From Rhodanobacteraceae bacterium (lineage in GTDB: Bacteria > Pseudomonadota > Gammaproteobacteria > Xanthomonadales > Ahniellaceae), in the NCBI GenBank assembly GCA_016708465.1, contig JADJFT010000005.1:207501-269354 (forward strand): a stretch of DNA of 61,854 nt, written 5' to 3'. Under the pieces are notes generated by a model. The model made no database searches. It was not told the origin of the DNA and was given only the letters and a program-made list of their open reading frames with translations. The number at the start of each line of letters is the position of its first letter. The first letter of the stretch is position 1. The translations under genes were made by a program, and so were the position numbers. This document shows, one piece after another, positions 36,383 through 45,588 of this stretch.

Positions 36383-37087
36383 TCAGGCATTCGGTGATTC
36401 GCCGCTGAAGCTGATCACCTTGCCGCCAGCGAGCGGGCCATCCTGTTTGCCGTTGATCTTGGCTGATGTGTGCATGTACAGCTCGACCTCACGCTCGAAC
36501 ACCAAATTGCCATTGACGACGGTATTAGGGCCGAGAATCACGCGCGGGGTCTTGCTCTGCTTGCTGAGCCAGCCAAGACTGTTCGGCTTGCGCACAATGA
36601 TGTCGCCGGTCACGCGTGCGGCGTTCTTGAGTTCGACGTTGCCGTTCACCAGTTCAATGCCGGCGCCGGCGTGGGCGCGTGCACCGAGTTCGACGCGGCC
36701 GTTCACGGTCTCGATCTTGTCCAAACTGCTGGCATCCGCGGCCAGCGTAATTGCGCCGTTCACGGTTTCAATCCCTTCTTGCACGATCGTATTGCTACCG
36801 ACGGTGATGCTGCCGTTGACGGTTTCTAGCGATTCGGCTTGACCGTTGGCGCCGATATGCACCGAGCCGTTCACGGTTTCTGCCGACGCGACGCTGGCAT
36901 TGTCGCCAATAGTGATCGAGCCATTTACCGAGTCGAGATCGCCGGCGGATTCGCCATCGCCGATATGGATGCTGCGATTGATGTGGCTCACGTCGACACG
37001 GTCGCTGCCATCGTACTCAGGGCCACCGGCAACGGCGGCGGTCGCGAACACGATGCCAGACATTACGGCGAGCGGGATGTGACGCAT
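36383..37087 (-). CDS. Exported beta-solenoid-like repeat protein
   Basis: A 234-residue protein with a signal peptide (about 1-21) and no recognised enzyme motif. Residues about 35-160 are built from five to six repeats of 18-22 residues with consensus ETVNGSIxIGxNxxV (VNGSITIG, VNGSVHIG, VNGSITVG, VNGAITLA, VNGRVELG, VNGNVELK). This regular spacing suggests a parallel beta-helix. A later part (PNTVVNGNLVFEREVELYMH) resembles polymer-forming bactofilin-type strands. The ribosome site aggag is strong. It is probably periplasmic or on the cell surface; function unknown. Confidence 0.8.
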   Translation of the reverse strand: MRHIPLAVMSGIVFATAAVAGGPEYDGSDRVDVSHINRSIHIGDGESAGDLDSVNGSITIGDNASVASAETVNGSVHIGANGQAESLETVNGSITVGSNTIVQEGIETVNGAITLAADASSLDKIETVNGRVELGARAHAGAGIELVNGNVELKNAARVTGDIIVRKPNSLGWLSKQSKTPRVILGPNTVVNGNLVFEREVELYMHTSAKINGKQDGPLAGGKVISFSGESPNA

Positions 37088-37210
37088 GGAATTCTCCTGG
37101 TGGGGTTGTCCCGGCTCAGATGCCGCGAGCGTGTCCAGGGTTTAGCTCTAGGCCATCGGTCATGGTCGATGCGCCGTTAGAATGCCGGATCGTCCTTGCG
37201 GAACCGAATC

Positions 37211-38742
37211 GTGGCCACGCCGAAACCCGTGCTTTTGCTCATCCTCGATGGCTGGGGCCATCGCGTTGCAACCGAATGGAATCCGATCGCGCAGGCGAAC
37301 CTGCCGAATTGGCGACGCCTGCTGGCGGAATGTCCGCATCAGTTGATCGATACCCACGGACTGCATGTGGGGCTGCCGGACGGGCAGATGGGCAATTCCG
37401 AAGTCGGGCATATGAACATCGGTGCCGGTCGCGTCGTCTATCAGGAACTAACGCGTATCGACCAAGCGATCCACGATCATCGTTTCGCCGACAACGCCGC
37501 GCTGTTGCATGGCTTTGCTGCGGTCAAGGCCAGCGGCGGCACTTTGCATGTTTTTGGCCTGATGTCGCCGGGTGGCGTGCATGCGCATATTGATCATGTG
37601 CTCGCCGCCCTCGATGCCGCTGCAACAGCCGGAGTGTCTTCCATTGCCGTACACGCGTTCACCGATGGCCGTGACACGCCACCAAAGAGCGCTGCGGCAT
37701 CGCTGCAAGCGCTCGCCGCCAAGTGTCGTTTGATTCCGGGTGCGCGCATCGCCACTGTCTCCGGTCGCTACTACGCGATGGATCGGGACAACCGCTGGGA
37801 ACGCGTCGAACTGGCGTATCGCGCAATCACCGAAGCGCGCGCCGAGTTCATTGCGGCCGATGCACTCAGCGCACTCACCGCTGCCTACGCCCGCGGTGAA
37901 ACCGACGAATTCGTCAAGCCGACGATCATCGGCGATGGCGCGCGGTTTGCCGATGGCGATGCGGTGATGTTCCTCAACTTCCGCGCCGACCGTGCGCGTG
38001 AACTGACACGGCGTTCGTTCGTGAAGACTTCGACGGTTTCACGCGACCGCGTCCGATCCATTTGTCGGCCTACGTCAGCTTGACCGAATACGCTGCAGAC
38101 TTGCCGGTGACGGCGATCGCGTATCCGCCGCAGAGCATGGCCAACACCTTGCCAGAAGTGATTGCCGCGCGCGGAATGAAGCAACTGCGCATCGCCGAGA
38201 CTGAGAAGTACGCGCATGTCACCTTCTTCCTCAATGGTGGGCGCGAAGATGCGTTCCCAGGTGAAGAACGTATGCTGATCGCATCGCCGAGAGTCGCGAC
38301 CTACGACCTGCAGCCGGAGATGAGTTGCCCGGAACTCACCGCCAAGCTCACTGCCGCGATCCGATCGCGCACCTTTGATTTGATCGTCTGCAACATTGCC
38401 AACCCAGACATGGTTGGCCATACCGGTATCTTCGAAGCCGCATTGAAAGCGGCCGAGGCGGTCGATCATGCCCTCGGTGAAATCCGCACCGCGATCGATG
38501 ATGCTGGTGGTGCCATGATCATCACCGCCGATCATGGCAATCTCGAAATGATGCGCGACCCGGAGACGGGAGAACCACATACTCAACACACAGTCGGGCC
38601 GGTGCCGGTGGTGTTGGTGGGATATGCGGCGACGTTGCGGCATGGCGCACTCTGCGACTTGGCGCCGACGCTGTTGCAGTTGCTCGGTGTGCCGCAGCCG
38701 CCGGAAATGAGCGGGCGCTCGCTGATCGTCGGAGCCACCTGA
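37211..38742 (+). CDS. gpmI: 2,3-bisphosphoglycerate-independent phosphoglycerate mutase (one frameshift)
   Basis: A two-domain alkaline-phosphatase-superfamily enzyme of glycolysis, dependent on metal ions. The catalytic serine motif MGNSEVGHMNIGAGR, the transferase region HAFTDGRDTPP, NFRADRARELTR and the C-terminal metal site ITADHGN are present. The first frame ends at 38083. The second carries EDFDGFTRPRPIHLSAYV onward. They join if one G is restored near 38010 (acacggcg for an expected acacgggcg). I favour the GTG at 37211 as start. Only the combined frames make a normal length of about 511 residues. Confidence 0.9.
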
Positions 38743-39897
38743 GTGCGATGGCGCATGCTGTTCGTGCTGCTGTTCGGCGTCACGCATGCCGTCGCAGCGC
38801 CGGTACTGCCGCAAAATGCGGAGCGCGAAGCTGAGGCGCAGATCAAGCTTGATACCTTGCGTGCCGAGATTGCGACACTATCCGCCGCGCGTGCCGAGCT
38901 TGCGGCGCAGCGGAACGAAGGCGTGGCGGCACTGCGTGAAATCGAAACCCGGGTCAGCGGCAGTGCGCGCCGCCTGCGTGAACTCGAAGCCGGCATCGAT
39001 ACCCAGAATCGCTTGCTCGCCGAACGTGAAGCCGAGCGTATCGTGCTGCAAAAAACGCTCGGACATAGTCGTGAAACTTTAGCGAACCTGCTGCGCTCGG
39101 TTTACATGATCGGGCGCGGCGAATCGCTGAAGGCACTGTTGGCGCGTGATCGCATCAGCGACAGTAGTCGCGTGCTGGCGTATTACCGCTATTTGCAGCG
39201 CGATCGGCTGAACCGCGTGCAAGCGTTGCTGGCCGAATTATCGGACCTGCTCGCGATCGAGCAGGTCATTGCCACGACCAAAAGCACGCTTGCGGCCGAA
39301 CAGCAAAAAGAACATGTGCAGTCGGCGCAACTGGCCGGCGACCGCCTGCAGCGGCAAGCGGTACTTGCCGAGTTCGATGCCAAGCTCAAGGAAGGCGGGA
39401 CGCGCTTGGCGGCACTCGGTCGCGACGAACAGGATTTGCTGCGTTTGCTCGAAGAGTTGCGCGACATCTTTGCCGACATCCCCAAGCAGCTCGATGCGGC
39501 GCAGCCATTCGCGACGCTCAAGGGTCGCTTACGGCGTCCACACGCCGGCAGCGTGCGGGTTGCGTTCGGTCAGGGCATCGCCACCGGACGCTTGAGCGAG
39601 GGCTGGTTGCTCGACGCCGAGGCCGGCGATGAAGTGCATGCGGTTGCACCAGGGCGCGTCGCGTTCGCAGATTGGTTGAAAGGTTTCGGGCTGTTGTTGA
39701 TTCTCGATCATGGCGATGGCTACATGAGCCTGTACGCGCAAAACGAATCCTTGTTGAAGGATGTCGGCGACTGGGTTGCGGCCGGTGATGTCATCAGTAC
39801 CGTTGGCGCCAGCGGTGGCGCGGCGCAGACAGGTCTGTACATCGAACTGCGATATCAGGGTCGTCCACTTGACCCGAAACCTTGGTTTGCGCGCTGA
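38743..39897 (+). CDS. envC: Murein hydrolase activator EnvC
   Basis: A 384-residue periplasmic protein: signal peptide (about 1-21), a long coiled coil (about 25-245) and a C-terminal LytM/M23-like domain (about 265-384). The domain has LILDHGDGYMSLYAQN and a final GLYIELRYQGRPLDPKPW, where active M23 peptidases carry more zinc-binding histidines. This degenerate state is usual for EnvC, which activates amidases at the division septum without being an enzyme. It starts directly after the gpmI stop, its habitual neighbour. Confidence 0.92.
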   Translation: MRWRMLFVLLFGVTHAVAAPVLPQNAEREAEAQIKLDTLRAEIATLSAARAELAAQRNEGVAALREIETRVSGSARRLRELEAGIDTQNRLLAEREAERIVLQKTLGHSRETLANLLRSVYMIGRGESLKALLARDRISDSSRVLAYYRYLQRDRLNRVQALLAELSDLLAIEQVIATTKSTLAAEQQKEHVQSAQLAGDRLQRQAVLAEFDAKLKEGGTRLAALGRDEQDLLRLLEELRDIFADIPKQLDAAQPFATLKGRLRRPHAGSVRVAFGQGIATGRLSEGWLLDAEAGDEVHAVAPGRVAFADWLKGFGLLLILDHGDGYMSLYAQNESLLKDVGDWVAAGDVISTVGASGGAAQTGLYIELRYQGRPLDPKPWFAR

Positions 39898-39981
39898 TCC
39901 CTTGCAATCGCGCCGTCACACCGCATCTGCCAGCATTCGGGTGCGCGGCCGGTCTGGTCCTGCGTCGTTCAGGAGTTAGAT

Positions 39982-41349
39982 GTGTCGAATCCCACCGAGG
40001 GCGCGTCCGCGTCCATTCAGTCAAAACAGGATCTGATCGATTTTCTCGCCAGCGGTGAAAAGCCGATCGCGGATTGGCGTATCGGTACCGAGCACGAGAA
40101 ATTTGTCTTTCAGCTTGAAGACCTGCGCGCACCGCCTTACCAAGGTGAGCGTGGCATCCAAGCCTTGCTCGAAGGCATGGCACGCGAGTTTGGCTGGACG
40201 CCGGTGCTGGAAAACGGCGATCCAATCGCCTTGACCAAAGGCTTGGCCTCGGTATCGCTGGAACCCGCCGGACAATTCGAACTGTCGGGTGCGCCGCTCG
40301 ACACTGTCCACCAGACCTGCTGCGAAGTGGATACGCATTTGCGGGAATGTAAACAGATCGGCGACCAGCTCGGACTCGGCTTTCTCGGCATGGGGTTCAA
40401 TCCGAAGTGGCGACGCGACGAACTGCCGTGGATGCCGAAAGGTCGCTACAAGATCATGCGCGAGTACATGCCGAAGCGCGGAAACCTCGGCCTCGACATG
40501 ATGCAGCGCACCTGCACGGTGCAGGTCAATCTCGACTACGGCAGCGAAGCCGACATGGTCAAGAAATTCCGCGTCTCTCTGGCGCTGCAACCGATCGCGA
40601 CCGCGCTGTTCGCGGATTCGCCGTTCACCGAAGGCAAGCCTAACGGTTTTCTCAGTTTTCGATCGAATGTCTGGAGCGACACCGACCCGGACCGCACCGG
40701 CATGCTCGGCTTTGTATTCGATGACGGGTTCAGTTACGAGCGCTATGTCGACTACATCCTCGACGTGCCGATGTACTTCGTCTATTGCGATGGTCGATAC
40801 ATCGATGCCAGCGGCCAGAGCTTCCGCGACTTCCTTGCCGGCGACCTGCCGGCATTGCCGGGTGAAAAGCCGACGCTCAAAGACTTCAACGATCACCTGA
40901 CCACCGCGTTCCCGGAAGTGCGTCTGAAAAAGTATCTGGAGATGCGCGGCGCCGATGGTGGCCCGTGGAATCGTCTGTGTGCGCTGCCAGCCTTTTTCGT
41001 CGGACTGCTTTACGATCAGACGGCGCTGGATGCCGCTTGGGATCTGGTCAAGGATTTCACGCTGGCCGAGCGCGAAGCGCTGCGCAACGGGGTTCCGAAG
41101 CTGGCACTCAAAACTCCGTTCCGGAATGGCACTGCCCGCGATCTTGCTCTCGAAGCCTTGAAGATCTCAGCCCACGGTCTCAAGCGCCGCGCGAAACTCA
41201 ACAGCCGCGGCATCGACGAATCCTTGTTCCTCGAACCGCTGATCGAATTCGCCCAAGCCAACCAAACCCCGGCCGAACGCAAGCTGGAACTGTTCCATGG
41301 TGAATGGCAAGGCTCAGTGGATCCGATTTACCGAGCATTCGCTTACTGA
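39982..41349 (+). CDS. gshA: Glutamate-cysteine ligase (plant/proteobacterial GCS2 type)
   Basis: A 455-residue ATP-dependent ligase for the first step of glutathione synthesis. Motifs include WRIGTEHEKFVF, the substrate loop SLEPAGQFELSGAPL, MQRTCTVQVNLDYGSE, and FRSNVWSDTDPDRTG. The GTG start at 39982 follows aggag. This is the plant-like class found in Xanthomonas relatives and alphaproteobacteria, not the enterobacterial GshA. The 3' end overlaps the convergent apbE end by seven bases. Confidence 0.95.
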   Translation: MSNPTEGASASIQSKQDLIDFLASGEKPIADWRIGTEHEKFVFQLEDLRAPPYQGERGIQALLEGMAREFGWTPVLENGDPIALTKGLASVSLEPAGQFELSGAPLDTVHQTCCEVDTHLRECKQIGDQLGLGFLGMGFNPKWRRDELPWMPKGRYKIMREYMPKRGNLGLDMMQRTCTVQVNLDYGSEADMVKKFRVSLALQPIATALFADSPFTEGKPNGFLSFRSNVWSDTDPDRTGMLGFVFDDGFSYERYVDYILDVPMYFVYCDGRYIDASGQSFRDFLAGDLPALPGEKPTLKDFNDHLTTAFPEVRLKKYLEMRGADGGPWNRLCALPAFFVGLLYDQTALDAAWDLVKDFTLAEREALRNGVPKLALKTPFRNGTARDLALEALKISAHGLKRRAKLNSRGIDESLFLEPLIEFAQANQTPAERKLELFHGEWQGSVDPIYRAFAY

Positions 41350-42317
41350 TCGTCGGCAGTGACCGATATTTCCTGAAAGCCGTCGCCATCATGCAGAATG
41401 AACAAGGCCGTCATTCCGCGTTCTCGCGCCAGTTCAATTCCCGCCGTTTCACCCAGCACCAGCAACGCGGTCGCCCAGGCATCGGCGAGCATGCAGTTCG
41501 TGGCGATAACGCTGACTGCGGCAAGTCGGTTCGATACGGGTCTGCGCAGTGCGCCGTTCATCGTGTGGGCGTGCGACTCACCGTGATGATCGACCCAATG
41601 ACGGTAGTCACCCGAGGTCGCGATGGCGGCATCGTCGAGTTCCATCACACCCATCACTTCACGCAGGTGGCGAACCGGTTTTTCGATGGCAATCGCCCAC
41701 GGCTGCCCATCCGGTTTCGTGTCGCGGGCGCGCATCTCGCCGTCGATACCGACCAGGTAGCGAGGAATGCCAAGCGTGTCGAGACAGCGGGCTAGTTGAT
41801 CAACGCCGTAGCCCTTGGCAATGCCCGCCAGATCCAGAGTGATCGCGCCCCGTTTCCGGACCCGATGACCGACCGGATCGAGATCCAGCAACTGGGTGGC
41901 GGGCTGATGCGTCTGCGCTTTCAATGTGTTGATTCGCGCTTCGTCGAGCCGCCCTTGGCCGGGGCCAAAGCCCCAGGCACTGACGAGATCGCCAACGCCG
42001 ATATCGAATGCGTCTTGCGACTGTCGGCCGACGCAAAGGGCGGCCTCCAACACCGTGAACAGTCCTTCTGGGACGGCCAACCATTGATCGACAGGTGCTT
42101 CGTTCAAGCGATTCAGATCGGAGTCGGGCCGCCAGTTCGACATCTGCTGATCCACGGCATCCACCGCAGCGAAGAGGCGCGCAGAGATGGCCGCCTCATC
42201 GGCACCTGGCGCGGCGAAGAAGACGGCGCTGTAACGGGTGCCCATCGTCTCGCCATTCAAGCTGTAGCGTTGCCAGTCGACCGCAGGCGTTCCAGACTTA
42301 TCCGAATACGTCTTCAC
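41343..42317 (-). CDS. apbE: FAD:protein FMN transferase
   Basis: A 324-residue ApbE that attaches FMN covalently to threonine or serine residues of exported proteins. Family motifs are YSLNGETMGTRYSAVF at the N-terminus, the LDLAGIAKGYGVDQLA block, NCMLADAWATALLVLG near the metal site and GDYRHW. I place the start at the GTG at 42317, overlapping the upstream reductase gene by 20 bases; earlier starts run deep into that gene. No obvious signal peptide is visible, which is odd for ApbE, so export or the start needs confirmation. Its likely target is the DUF2271 protein two genes upstream. Confidence 0.88.
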   Translation of the reverse strand: MKTYSDKSGTPAVDWQRYSLNGETMGTRYSAVFFAAPGADEAAISARLFAAVDAVDQQMSNWRPDSDLNRLNEAPVDQWLAVPEGLFTVLEAALCVGRQSQDAFDIGVGDLVSAWGFGPGQGRLDEARINTLKAQTHQPATQLLDLDPVGHRVRKRGAITLDLAGIAKGYGVDQLARCLDTLGIPRYLVGIDGEMRARDTKPDGQPWAIAIEKPVRHLREVMGVMELDDAAIATSGDYRHWVDHHGESHAHTMNGALRRPVSNRLAAVSVIATNCMLADAWATALLVLGETAGIELARERGMTALFILHDGDGFQEISVTADDQ

Positions 42318-44529
42318 GATAGCGTCCCTGAAGTTTGAGCGCGCGAACGTCGAGGTCGATCGGCGACAGGATGCCATCCAGCGCCTGCATGATGCTGGCG
42401 GCCATGGCGCGGCTGCCGCAGACCAGAATTTGCGCGCCCTCTTCAATCAAGCCACGTATTTCCGTTGCATTGTCCAATACGCGATGTTGGACGTAGGCAC
42501 CTTCCTTGACGCGAGAGAAGACCGCATGCAATTCGGTAAGCCGGCGATCGGCCAGGTATTCGCCGAGTTCCGGTTCATAAAGAAAATCGGAAGCAGGATC
42601 GCGGCCGCCCCAGTACAGATACATCGGATACTTGCCCGTGTTGTTGCGGATGAACCCGGCCAGTGGGCCGATGCCTGCGCCCGCGCCAATCAGAATGACC
42701 GGAGCCTTGCCAGATGCCGGGCGGAAGCCTGGATTGGGCTGGATAAACGCATCGATGCGTTGACCGGGTTGCAAGTCATGCAGCATTCCGGAACACAAGC
42801 CTTGCGGATGTTTGCGCACGCAAATTTCGAGAAAGCCGTCTTTTGAGCCACTGGCCAGAGAATAGAATCGTGGCACTGGACTGCCCGGTGGCACGATGCC
42901 CACGAGATCACCCGCTTCGAAACGCGGCAGACCATTGAACCCGATCCGGCGCGCGATTCGAGCGAAGCGACTCTTCGGCGCGATCGGGCCGAAGCGCAGG
43001 ATGCTGGTGGGCGCCTGCACTTGTGTGCCGTAGTCAATACGGCGGATCAATTCGAGCGCTTGGGTGTGCGGAGGTTTGTGCGTGTAGGTCAGCGTCAGTT
43101 CGCGCCCGAGCAAGCGTCCGACCGCTCGCCCCCAGTGGGAAAATTCTTGCGACGACTGCCGGTCGATGGTGTCGAGATCGAGCGATTGTTGCCAACCACG
43201 TGCGAGCAGCGCAGCTTGCGTGTCCCTGGCGAACTGGCAGAACTTCGGGAACTGACGATCGCCAAAACCGAGCACGGCGAAGCTCGGCCGATGGCTCTCG
43301 GAAAACTTGTCGAGGCGCGCGAGAAATCGATTGGCTGAACTGGGAGCATCTCCATCCGCGTAGGTCGAGGTCAGGATGAACAGGTGTTTTGCCTGACGAT
43401 ACTGCGTCGCCAACTGATTCATCGGTGCTGTGTGCACGCGCTGTCCGGCTTCGTGCAAGGCGTCGTGTAATGCGGTCGCAAAACCCCACGTGCTGTTGCT
43501 CTCACTGCCTACCAAGATGACGCTATCGGCCGATTGCGATCCACTGTTGTTGGCGATGCGTGGCCTCAATCGACGGCGCTGCCACCACATCGTCACACCA
43601 GTAGCGCCCATCAGTGGCACGCTCAACGCGCTCAGTCCGAGCAGCAGAGCCAGCCACCACAGTCCACCTTGGCCAGTATGCAACTGATAGATCAGTTCGT
43701 GCGCCCGGTGGACACCATCATGCGCTTGCCAGGACAACAGGGCGCCGGTCGCCTGATCGACATAGCCGTCCCCGTGTGCGGTGCGCAACGAATAGACGTC
43801 GTCCGGGTTCTCGGGGCTCGGGTACACCAGTTCGCGCAGATCGTTCAGATCGGTGCGTTGCAGGGCAGGCAACGTGCCGATCGACTTGGCCGGACCGGCG
43901 GTCGTCGCGCTAGGGAAATCGGGTTCGTCTCGTGTGCCGTCGGAGATCAGGCCGAACGTCGCTGCCGACATATAGAGCCCAGTGAGCGCCGACAACAGCA
44001 AGCCGAATACGGCGATCCGTCCCAACTCGGCATGCCAGCGTTGGCTGAAGTTGCCGCGCAGAGGGTGCACGAGTTGCCGCCATCCACCCACGCGCTTGAC
44101 CAACAATGCCATGCCCGACAGACACAGCACCAGCATGGTCAAGGCTGAGGTACCCGCAACCGCGCGGCCGGCGGTGCCGGCAAAAAATGATCGATGCAGG
44201 TTCTTTACCCAGCGCGTGAATGCGGACGGCGCATAGAGTCCGATACTTTGTCCATTGGTCGGATCAATGCGCTCAGCGCCGGTTTCGCCATCGCGGCTGT
44301 AGTACACAATGATCGCGCCGGATGGCGAGCGCTGGATCTGTTCTGCGCCGGGAAAATGCGGCGCCACCCGTTCGGCCAACATGGCGACACTGATCTGGCC
44401 GTTGCCAGGCACGGTGCTGCCGATGCGCTCGATCACCGGATCGACCGACAACAGAGCGCCGCTGATCGCCAGCACAACAAGCAGCAGGGTAGCGATCAGG
44501 GCGGGAAGTGAGTGAATCCGTCGCAGCAT
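42298..44529 (-). CDS. PepSY-transmembrane / flavodoxin / NADPH reductase fusion
   Basis: A 743-residue fusion. The N-terminal part (about 1-320) is a PepSY-associated membrane domain with four helices and conserved histidines (WVKNLHRSFFAG, RWHAELGRIAVF, HELIYQLHTGQGG). It is followed by a flavodoxin-like domain (about 335-470; LTSTYADGDAPSSANRF) and a sulfite-reductase-type FAD/NADPH module (about 490-743; PRFYSLASGSKDGFLEICVRK, GAGAGIGPLAGFIR, CGSRAMAASIMQAL). It would pass electrons from cytoplasmic NADPH through the membrane, probably by heme in the PepSY helices. Confidence 0.9.
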   Translation of the reverse strand: MLRRIHSLPALIATLLLVVLAISGALLSVDPVIERIGSTVPGNGQISVAMLAERVAPHFPGAEQIQRSPSGAIIVYYSRDGETGAERIDPTNGQSIGLYAPSAFTRWVKNLHRSFFAGTAGRAVAGTSALTMLVLCLSGMALLVKRVGGWRQLVHPLRGNFSQRWHAELGRIAVFGLLLSALTGLYMSAATFGLISDGTRDEPDFPSATTAGPAKSIGTLPALQRTDLNDLRELVYPSPENPDDVYSLRTAHGDGYVDQATGALLSWQAHDGVHRAHELIYQLHTGQGGLWWLALLLGLSALSVPLMGATGVTMWWQRRRLRPRIANNSGSQSADSVILVGSESNSTWGFATALHDALHEAGQRVHTAPMNQLATQYRQAKHLFILTSTYADGDAPSSANRFLARLDKFSESHRPSFAVLGFGDRQFPKFCQFARDTQAALLARGWQQSLDLDTIDRQSSQEFSHWGRAVGRLLGRELTLTYTHKPPHTQALELIRRIDYGTQVQAPTSILRFGPIAPKSRFARIARRIGFNGLPRFEAGDLVGIVPPGSPVPRFYSLASGSKDGFLEICVRKHPQGLCSGMLHDLQPGQRIDAFIQPNPGFRPASGKAPVILIGAGAGIGPLAGFIRNNTGKYPMYLYWGGRDPASDFLYEPELGEYLADRRLTELHAVFSRVKEGAYVQHRVLDNATEIRGLIEEGAQILVCGSRAMAASIMQALDGILSPIDLDVRALKLQGRYREDVFG

Positions 44530-44556
44530 GCGTGGTCGCCTTGTGTTTGGGAGCGG

Positions 44557-45027
44557 TCACATGTCGTAGATGAATGACTGGACATAACCGCGTCCAGTCG
44601 CCGGCTTGCCGGCGCCCAGCGTGGTCAGCGGTGTGCGCACATCCGCAGGATTGTCGCGTCCGTCTTCCACGGCAGAGTCCACACGGATCTCGTAGCCCGC
44701 ATCGATTAAGGCATCGGCGATGTCAACGGTGACTTTCAGTGCGCGCCCGCTGCCGACGCTGGCGCCACTGACGCCATCGACTTCGGCCGGCTTCAAACCA
44801 CTGCCGCGCGCCCAGTCACGCAGATTCTTGTAGTGCTTGGTCTTTTTGCCTGATACCCAAAGTGTTTTTTGATATTGCCCGGTCGAATTTGTGAGGTAGA
44901 TGGCCAAGTACGCGCCGTTGCCACCGTAACTTTTCAGCTGCGTGGTCAACGTAACCGGCCGCGCTTGCGCGAGTCCGGGCAGCGCAATGGCGCCGGCCAA
45001 GCACAGTGAAAGCATGATCTTATTCAT
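44557..45027 (-). CDS. DUF2271 exported protein with flavinylation motif
   Basis: A 156-residue periplasmic protein with a signal peptide (about 1-22) and a DUF2271 domain. It contains DGVSGASVGSG at about residues 84-94, matching the Dxx(S/T)GA(S/T) consensus that ApbE modifies with FMN; the acceptor would be Ser90. It is therefore the probable flavin-carrying electron acceptor for the adjacent PepSY reductase. It is the second gene of a four-gene operon on the minus strand. Confidence 0.85.
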   Translation of the reverse strand: MNKIMLSLCLAGAIALPGLAQARPVTLTTQLKSYGGNGAYLAIYLTNSTGQYQKTLWVSGKKTKHYKNLRDWARGSGLKPAEVDGVSGASVGSGRALKVTVDIADALIDAGYEIRVDSAVEDGRDNPADVRTPLTTLGAGKPATGRGYVQSFIYDM

Positions 45028-45063
45028 CGGCGTTCTCCGAAATAGTTGGTGACGATGAGCGGT

Positions 45064-45393
45064 TCATTTGCTGTCGCGGGCTGGATTGCGGTCCAGATAA
45101 TCGGCAGCGTCGCCGTTCCCATCGAATGTGACTTCCAGTTTGCGAATGCGTAGCGAACCCGGTTCGTAAATAGCCTTGAACGGGTTTCCGTTCTTGTCGA
45201 TGCCTCTGACTTCGTAGCAGCCGTCATCAACCTTGATTCGCTGCACTTCCCAACCGTGCTGCTCCAGTTGTCGTCGCAGTACTTCGCGCGGCTGCCAGTC
45301 AGCCACCGGATCGTTGCAGTCGCTGTCGGCCAACGCCGCGCCACTGGAAATCAGGCTGGCCAGAACGGCGCCGGTGAGGGTGAAGGTGTTCAT
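45064..45393 (-). CDS. PepSY domain periplasmic protein
   Basis: A 109-residue exported protein: signal peptide (about 1-22) and one PepSY-type domain (LRRQLEQHGWEVQRIKVDDGCYEVRGIDKNG is the core region, given here in part). The C-terminus (VTFDGNGDAADYLDR) is polar and soluble. It is the first gene of the PepSY - DUF2271 - reductase - apbE operon, and divergent from cytochrome c4 across about 195 bases. PepSY modules are thought to bind ligands or help electron transfer; its exact job here is unknown. Confidence 0.82.
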   Translation of the reverse strand: MNTFTLTGAVLASLISSGAALADSDCNDPVADWQPREVLRRQLEQHGWEVQRIKVDDGCYEVRGIDKNGNPFKAIYEPGSLRIRKLEVTFDGNGDAADYLDRNPARDSK

Positions 45394-45588
45394 CGATGCG
45401 TCTCCTTGAGGGATGTGCAGGACCGACTATCGCGGCACATCCTTATGCCAATCTGAAGACCGCGTGCCATTGGTCCGATGCGGACGATCCGAACCGGGCT
45501 GAATTCCTCCTCGGGCGTCATGTAAACTCGCCGTCTTCGCGTGCCCGGGTTGCGGGTGTGCCCCCGGATTTCCTTGGAGCTGATGGCC

